Shown here: positions 60,346 through 64,000 of the stretch, one piece after another
Layout: every line of letters begins with the position of its first letter
Numbering within the stretch: position 1 is the first letter of the stretch
Assembly: GCF_023544445.1 (NCBI RefSeq)
Contig: NZ_JALPVJ010000008.1
Location: 401,512 to 465,511, forward strand
DNA length: 64,000 nucleotides
Direction of reading: 5' to 3'
Source: Actinoplanes sp. M2I2
GTDB taxonomy: Bacteria > Actinomycetota > Actinomycetes > Mycobacteriales > Micromonosporaceae
Program-made: the position numbers and the translations under genes
The notes under the pieces: model-generated
Told to the model about the DNA's origin: nothing
The model's database searches: none
What the model saw: only the letters and a program-made list of their open reading frames with translations

Positions 60346-60753
60346 CTACTCGTCGTCTTCGTCGTCGTCGAACAGTTCCAGTGCTTTCGCGATGTCGTCA
60401 TCGCTAGCGCCTTCGACGACCAGTTCCCGGCCGCCCGAAGTGAGCCGGACAACTCGGGCGCCTCTGTCCCGGCCGCGCCACTCGCCGACGAGTTTGACGA
60501 TCTCGGTGATCAATTCGATGGTGGGCTTCAAGCTCACGATCAGCGCGCCGATCTCGACCAGGTCGACGCCTCGGCCTCCCGGTGGAGCGGGCTTCGTCGG
60601 GACAGTGACCGCGAGGCCGAGATCCGCCAAGCTCCGGCGGATCTCCTGAGTCGACGACTCGAGACGTAGATCGGGTCCCGGTTCGTCCAGGTCGATCTGC
60701 AGGGTACGCATGGAGTCCGCGTTCACCAGGTCACTCCCGTCGCTGTGGGTCAT
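60346..60753 (-). CDS. EACC1-like effector-associated protein
   Basis: This small protein (135 aa from ATG 60753) is the first gene of the conflict operon. TLQIDLDEPGPDLRLESSTQEIRRSLADLGLAVTVPTKPAPPGGRGVDLVEIGALIVSLKPTIELITEIVKLVGEWRGRDRGARVVRLTSGGRELVVEGASDDDIAKALELFDDD follows the EACC1 (effector-associated constant component 1) plan: beta-strands, a Pro/Gly turn, one long hydrophobic helix, then a beta hairpin and helix. EACC1 is usually encoded next to caspase or other effectors and is thought to couple effector to trigger. An upstream ATG (60852) would add 33 residues that overlap the divergent sigma gene's leader; I prefer the shorter form. Confidence 0.78.
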   Translation of the reverse strand: MTHSDGSDLVNADSMRTLQIDLDEPGPDLRLESSTQEIRRSLADLGLAVTVPTKPAPPGGRGVDLVEIGALIVSLKPTIELITEIVKLVGEWRGRDRGARVVRLTSGGRELVVEGASDDDIAKALELFDDDEDDE

Positions 60754-60886
60754 CGTGACGTCACCAGAATGATCTAAGTGATCGATCATGCGCAATGCCC
60801 AGCCGGACATCTCTGTTCTCGCGTTGTTGAGCTGGTCGATGATGGGCCGCATGCAACCCAGCCGCCGAGCCGATCGTCATGGGGGT

Positions 60887-61438
60887 GTGAGACGAGACAG
60901 AGGCTCGGGCCGGACCGAGCGAGACGAGCAGTTCCACGATTTCGTGGTCAGCCGGCGCCCTCGGCTTCTGCACACGGCCACCCTGCTGACCGCGGGCGAC
61001 ATCCACCTGGCCGAGGACCTCGTCCAGGCAGCGCTCACCAAGCTGTACGTCGCCTGGCCGGCCTTCAAGCGAGCCGACAACCCGGACGGGTACGTGCGTC
61101 GCGTGCTGGTCAACGCGTTGATCGACGAGAAGCGGCGGGTCTGGCGGCACCGCGAACGCAGCATGGCCGTCCTCCCCGACGTCCCCGGTGACACGCCGGC
61201 CGGCGCCGGAGCCGCGGGCGAGGCCGTCAAGCAGGCGCTGCGTGAACTGCCGCCCCGCATGCGGGCCGCCGTGGTGTTCCGCTACTTCTACGACCTCGAC
61301 GTGGCAGCGACGGCGGACGCGCTCAGCTGCTCGGAGGGCAACGTCAAGAGCCAGACGGCCCGCGCTCTGGATCGTCTCCGAGCCGCCCTGCACGACAGCG
61401 TCCGACCCACCTTTCTCAGCCAGGGAGCCACCCCATGA
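60887..61438 (+). CDS. SigE-family RNA polymerase sigma factor
   Basis: This 183-aa group 4 sigma factor has region 2 (FHDFVVSRRPRLLHTATLLTAGDIHLAEDLVQAALTKLYVAWPAFKRADNPDGYVRRVLVNALIDEKRR) and region 4 (ALRELPPRMRAAVVFRYFYDLDVAATADALSCSEGNVKSQTARALDRLRAAL). It belongs to the actinobacterial SigE-like family (TIGR02983 type). The GTG at 60887 matches family length; in-frame ATGs at 60788 and 60851 are possible. It is divergent from the conflict operon and coupled by ATGA to its membrane partner. Confidence 0.9.
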   Translation: MRRDRGSGRTERDEQFHDFVVSRRPRLLHTATLLTAGDIHLAEDLVQAALTKLYVAWPAFKRADNPDGYVRRVLVNALIDEKRRVWRHRERSMAVLPDVPGDTPAGAGAAGEAVKQALRELPPRMRAAVVFRYFYDLDVAATADALSCSEGNVKSQTARALDRLRAALHDSVRPTFLSQGATP

Positions 61439-62106
61439 CCGACCTGCGTGACCACTTCCGCAACATCGCCGGTCCCGTCCCCGACCCCACCGAAGACCAG
61501 GTGGAGGCCGACCTCGCCCGCGGCCGCCGCGCCCTGCGCCGCCGCCGGGTCGTCCAGGCCTGCTCCGGTTCGGCCTTCGGTGTCGCCGCCCTGGCCGCGG
61601 CGATCGCGGTCGCCACGAGTACGGGAACTCCCAGCGCACCGGCCGACCGGACCACCGCCGCCACGGTTGCCGTACAGCTCGTCGCCTACAAGGGTGAGCA
61701 GCCCGAAGGCTTCACCGTCGACAAGGTCCCCGACGGCTGGTACGTGCACACGAGCGAGCAGGGCTTCCTGACGATCGCCCCCGAGAAGGCGAAGCCCGGC
61801 GCCGGCTTTGACAACCCCCAGTCGTTCGAAAACAAGATCACCGTCATGCTCGAGTCCAAGGACCAGAGCGGACCGGGACGCGAAGGCAAGACCGTCAAAG
61901 TCGGCGACCAGGAAGGCATCCTGCTCAAGAGCCTGGAACCGGCCGACGCCAACGGCGACAGCGGCTGGTCGCTGTGGGTCAAGCAGCCGTCCGGCATCTA
62001 CCTGATCGTCCAGGTGTGGCAGGGGCTCGGCCTGACCGAGGCGCAGATCGTCGAACTGGGCGCCGGCGTCCACGTCCTCAAGGACGCCAAGCAGGGCGTC
62101 GGCTGA
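61435..62106 (+). CDS. Membrane protein co-encoded with the SigE-type sigma factor
   Basis: This 223-aa protein has a cytoplasmic N-terminal segment (LRDHFRNIAGPVPDPTEDQVEADLARGRRALRRRR), one membrane helix (VVQACSGSAFGVAALAAAIAVATS, about 39-62) and an extracytoplasmic domain (about 75-223) with no named family. Genes of this layout routinely follow SigE-type sigma genes and may act as anti-sigma or sensor proteins. ATGA overlap indicates coupled translation. A terminator follows. Confidence 0.78.
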   Translation: MTDLRDHFRNIAGPVPDPTEDQVEADLARGRRALRRRRVVQACSGSAFGVAALAAAIAVATSTGTPSAPADRTTAATVAVQLVAYKGEQPEGFTVDKVPDGWYVHTSEQGFLTIAPEKAKPGAGFDNPQSFENKITVMLESKDQSGPGREGKTVKVGDQEGILLKSLEPADANGDSGWSLWVKQPSGIYLIVQVWQGLGLTEAQIVELGAGVHVLKDAKQGVG

Positions 62107-62121
62107 CGCTCAGCGCAGAAC

Positions 62122-62147
62122 AGCCCGCGGCGTCCCCGCCGCGGGCT
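62122..62147. terminator. Terminator hairpin between convergent genes
   Basis: AGCCCGCGGCG (62122-62132) and CGCCGCGGGCT (62137-62147) form an 11-bp perfect stem with a 4-base loop, 16 bp after the stop of the membrane protein and 6 bp before the convergent stop at 62153. Confidence 0.8.
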
Positions 62148-62152
62148 GATGC

Positions 62153-62917
62153 TCACACCTTGTCGTGCGCAGCTCGCAGTGCCGAGGCCCGAGCCTGATC
62201 GGCGGCGGCCCGCCACCGGCCGATTTCCTTGATCGCCCCGTCCAGCTGCAGCTGCAGAGCCCGCAGCCGCTGATCCACAGCCATCCCGGTGGCCGCCACA
62301 TCGCCCGTATCAAGCTCGATCCGTCGCCGCGGCGCCTCCCCGGTCACCTCCTCGACCGCCCGCGCGGCCCGCTCGATCGTCCGTCCCAGCCCCGGCCCCT
62401 TCGCGCGGATGTCGTCGACGAGCTCGGTGCGACGCCGGCGGGCGGCTTCAGCCTCGTGCCAGCTCTCGCTGTCACGCACGGGCTTACCCTTGGGCGCCTC
62501 GGTCCGGAGGGTCGCCGCGATGGCCCGGCGCATCCCCTCGCAGGCCCGAAGCGCCTTGTCGCAAGCCCGTACGGCATCCAGCAGCGCGCGGAAGCCGGGG
62601 TCGTCGCGGGTCAGGATCGGGTCGAGAAGCCCGTCCATACGCTGCGCATACTTGGCGTACGCGGCCTCGGCCTCCGCCAAGGTCTTCTCGGCGGCACGGC
62701 GGGCATCGCGAGCGCGCCGGTATCGCTGGGTGCGGCCGTCGTCGGCACTGAACAGGCCGCCCAACATCCGATCCCGCCAGTCGGTGCCGCCGGACGACTC
62801 GGCCAGACCACGCTCGGCCTCGTCGAAGCCGCGCCGGGCCGCCGCGAGGTCCTTCTGAGCCGACCGCAGCAGCGCGAGATGCGGGGCCAGCAGAGTGCGA
62901 TCCCGGTCGCTCAGCAC
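62153..62917 (-). CDS. Coiled-coil protein of unknown function
   Basis: This 254-aa protein is almost wholly helical, rich in Ala, Arg and Glu, with long heptad-like stretches (LALLRSAQKDLAAARRGFDEAERGLAESS; RRARDARRAAEKTLAEAEAAYAKYAQRM; LQLQLDGAIKEIGRWRAAADQARASALRAAHDKV). No signal, membrane segment or catalytic motif is visible. It starts with GTG at 62917 and is preceded by a second coiled-coil gene, 29 bp away. Confidence 0.7.
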   Translation of the reverse strand: MLSDRDRTLLAPHLALLRSAQKDLAAARRGFDEAERGLAESSGGTDWRDRMLGGLFSADDGRTQRYRRARDARRAAEKTLAEAEAAYAKYAQRMDGLLDPILTRDDPGFRALLDAVRACDKALRACEGMRRAIAATLRTEAPKGKPVRDSESWHEAEAARRRRTELVDDIRAKGPGLGRTIERAARAVEEVTGEAPRRRIELDTGDVAATGMAVDQRLRALQLQLDGAIKEIGRWRAAADQARASALRAAHDKV

Positions 62918-62946
62918 AGGTCCACGCTCCTGCTTCGTGGGAACAC

Positions 62947-63531
62947 CTAGCCGGCCTGGGAGTCGATCTCCCGCTGGTCGGCGGCCCGGTCGCGTTCATC
63001 GGCTTGAGCGTCCCGGGAATCAGCGAGGCGGTCACGGGCGTCGGCGGCACGGTCCCGGGCCTCCGCGGCCCGCTCCCGCTCGTCGGCCTGCCCCTCCCGC
63101 AGCCGGTGCCGGCCGTCGCGCGTTTCCTCGCGGGCGTCACCAACCCCTTCGCGCACGTTCAGCTCCAACTCGCGAATGGTGGCCCGGGTGTCCCGAACTT
63201 CCAGGTCAACCACATGCTGGTCATCATCACGCTGCTCATCCGACGCGGACCCGGCCGCGCGAACCGACTGCCGCACCTCATCCGACGGCACCTCCCCACT
63301 GCGGTACGCGTCCGCCGCCGCCGTCTCCGCCGCCGCAAAAGCCCGCTCACGCTCAGCATGCTCCGCCGCGCCGGGAAGGTTCGGTGCGGCGCGGTCATGG
63401 ATGTCGGCGCTCATGGCGGCGGTCTCAGCAAACTCATCGGCCCGCTCCGCCAGAGCCTCGAAATTCTCAGCCATCTTGTCGGCCGCGGCGGACATCCGGG
63501 CGCGGGCTCGCTGGTGGTCGCTCTCCTCCAT
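62947..63531 (-). CDS. Coiled-coil protein with RDRAAD-type heptad repeats
   Basis: This 194-aa protein ends in a striking charged repeat, AADARDRLADSRDAQADERDRAADQRE (about residues 160-188), in which 7-residue units of the form (A/D)xRDxxA recur. Such segments link regulatory domains in many actinobacterial proteins, but here no partner domain is attached. The N-terminal half is also helical. It is the first gene of a likely two-gene operon with the preceding coiled-coil gene. Confidence 0.7.
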   Translation of the reverse strand: MEESDHQRARARMSAAADKMAENFEALAERADEFAETAAMSADIHDRAAPNLPGAAEHAERERAFAAAETAAADAYRSGEVPSDEVRQSVRAAGSASDEQRDDDQHVVDLEVRDTRATIRELELNVREGVGDAREETRDGRHRLREGQADERERAAEARDRAADARDRLADSRDAQADERDRAADQREIDSQAG

Positions 63532-63779
63532 GCCAGCGACTATCCACCACTGACGAGCCTGACACCATCACGGGTGGCCGTCATCTGCCCGCGGCGTCAG
63601 CTCTCGCCTGCTGGACGGGCTGAGGGAAGGCGGGGCTTGGAGAGTGAAGCGTCCTGCGTCTGACCGGCCGGTCGCCGAGCTCGGAAGCGCGATACAAACC
63701 CGCGGACGTGCCTGAAGCAGGACTCATGATCGGTGGTCAAGGCTCTGACCTGGTGCCCCCGGTAGTGTCCTGGCTCAAG

Positions 63780-63836
63780 ACATAGGAAACCCCTGTCTCA
63801 AGTCATCGGAAACTGGTGTGTCGGGACATAGGAAAC
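63780..63836 (+). repeat. Three 23-bp-spaced motifs at the IS end
   Basis: ACATAGGAAAC (63780-63790), TCATCGGAAAC (63803-63813) and ACATAGGAAAC (63826-63836) lie in direct orientation with a 23-bp period, about two DNA turns, between the IS tip and the transposase start. They probably are transposase-binding sites. Confidence 0.75.
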
Positions 63837-63861
63837 TTTGGATGACGGTGATCGTCGCGGG

Positions 63862-64000
63862 GTGTCCTTAGCGCGTGTCGTGATCACTGCCGTTGTCCTC
63901 GAGGGTCGTAGCCAGGCCGAGACCGCCCGCGCCTACGGCGTGTCCAAGGGCTGGGTGTCAAAGCTCATCGCCCGGTATCGGGCCGAGGGTGAGGCTGCCT
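63862..64000 (+). CDS. IS481-family transposase, N-terminal part
   Basis: The open frame from GTG 63862 runs off the window and encodes MSLARVVITAVVLEGRSQAETARAYGVSKGWVSKLIARYRAEGEAA. This is the N-terminal helix-turn-helix of IS481/IS3-like transposases (QAETARAYGVSKGWVSKLIARY). The DDE catalytic domain would lie beyond base 64000. Confidence 0.8.
   Translation, partial: MSLARVVITAVVLEGRSQAETARAYGVSKGWVSKLIARYRAEGEAA

Larger units (their letters stand above)
63766..64000 (+). mobile_element. Left end of an IS481-family insertion sequence (cut by window end)
   Basis: The element probably begins with TGTCCTGGCTCAAGACATAG at 63766. Inside the end are three similar 11-bp motifs (63780, 63803, 63826) at exactly 23-bp spacing, then the transposase gene. 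The right end and target duplication are beyond the window, so the exact boundary cannot be confirmed. Confidence 0.7.

Noticed and set aside
63780..63836. CRISPR-like array
   Set aside because: Only three 11-bp motifs with 12-bp gaps; they belong to the IS end.

Overview
The window is high-GC DNA with dense coding, frequent GTG starts, many 4-bp ATGA overlaps and few convincing non-coding gaps. Gene content (multidomain secreted proteins, DUF574-type methyltransferase, roadblock proteins, DUF1707, SigE-type and ECF42-type sigma factors, RDRAAD-type coiled coils, a GAP1/EACC1 conflict operon) fits a filamentous actinobacterium, most likely Micromonosporaceae (Actinoplanes-like); this assignment is an inference. 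I found no tRNA, rRNA or CRISPR array.

Region 1 (1-5250): a LacI repressor (cut by the window edge) faces a sugar ABC importer (binding lipoprotein, permease, single-domain ATPase). A near-consensus promoter with a perfect palindromic operator lies between them. A small membrane protein and a secreted-type endonuclease/exonuclease/phosphatase homologue follow.

Region 2 (5251-23032): a complete L-rhamnose locus. One minus-strand operon encodes the ABC importer rhaT-P-Q-S, the mutarotase rhaM and the isomerase rhaI. A LacI regulator is divergent from it. A plus-strand operon encodes the bifunctional rhamnulose-1-P aldolase/dehydrogenase, rhamnulokinase, lutABC and an arabinose-isomerase-like protein. 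Both promoters carry TGAAACGTTTCA-type palindromes just downstream of the -10, so one LacI protein probably controls import, breakdown to lactaldehyde/lactate, and lactate oxidation. A four-gene roadblock/LC7 operon sits inside this locus. A 3 x 69-bp in-frame tandem repeat bridges lutA and lutB; a related linker ORF bridges two genes of the first ABC operon.

Region 3 (23033-44014): NmrA-like protein, DUF574 methyltransferase, DUF1707 protein, LamG protein with a broken beta-propeller fragment beside it, TetR-controlled ABC exporter, CPA1 antiporter, ahcY behind an apparent SAH riboswitch, a histidine-kinase-like protein that lacks its catalytic parts, a LacI regulator, a YCII/ECF42 sigma pair, an EAL-HDOD protein, two secreted PHP-domain hydrolases, a lipoprotein, and a secreted beta-helix glycosidase.

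Region 4 (44015-52151): sugar epimerase, a small toxin/immunity-like cluster with a truncated type VII substrate-like ORF, a divergent histidine kinase/response regulator pair, an NRAMP Mn transporter, an Orn/Lys/Arg decarboxylase-like enzyme and a manganese catalase.

Region 5 (52183-60753): the most striking locus, a five-gene minus-strand operon: EACC1 protein, caspase-family protease with a fibronectin-III-like tail, zinc-ribbon GTPase, GAP1 protein and membrane-anchored zinc-ribbon GTPase. It matches the GTPase-centred biological-conflict systems predicted by comparative genomics, with a caspase as the likely suicide effector.

Region 6 (60754-64000): SigE-family sigma factor with a membrane partner, two coiled-coil proteins, and the left end of an IS481-family element with three 23-bp-spaced motifs, cut by the window end.
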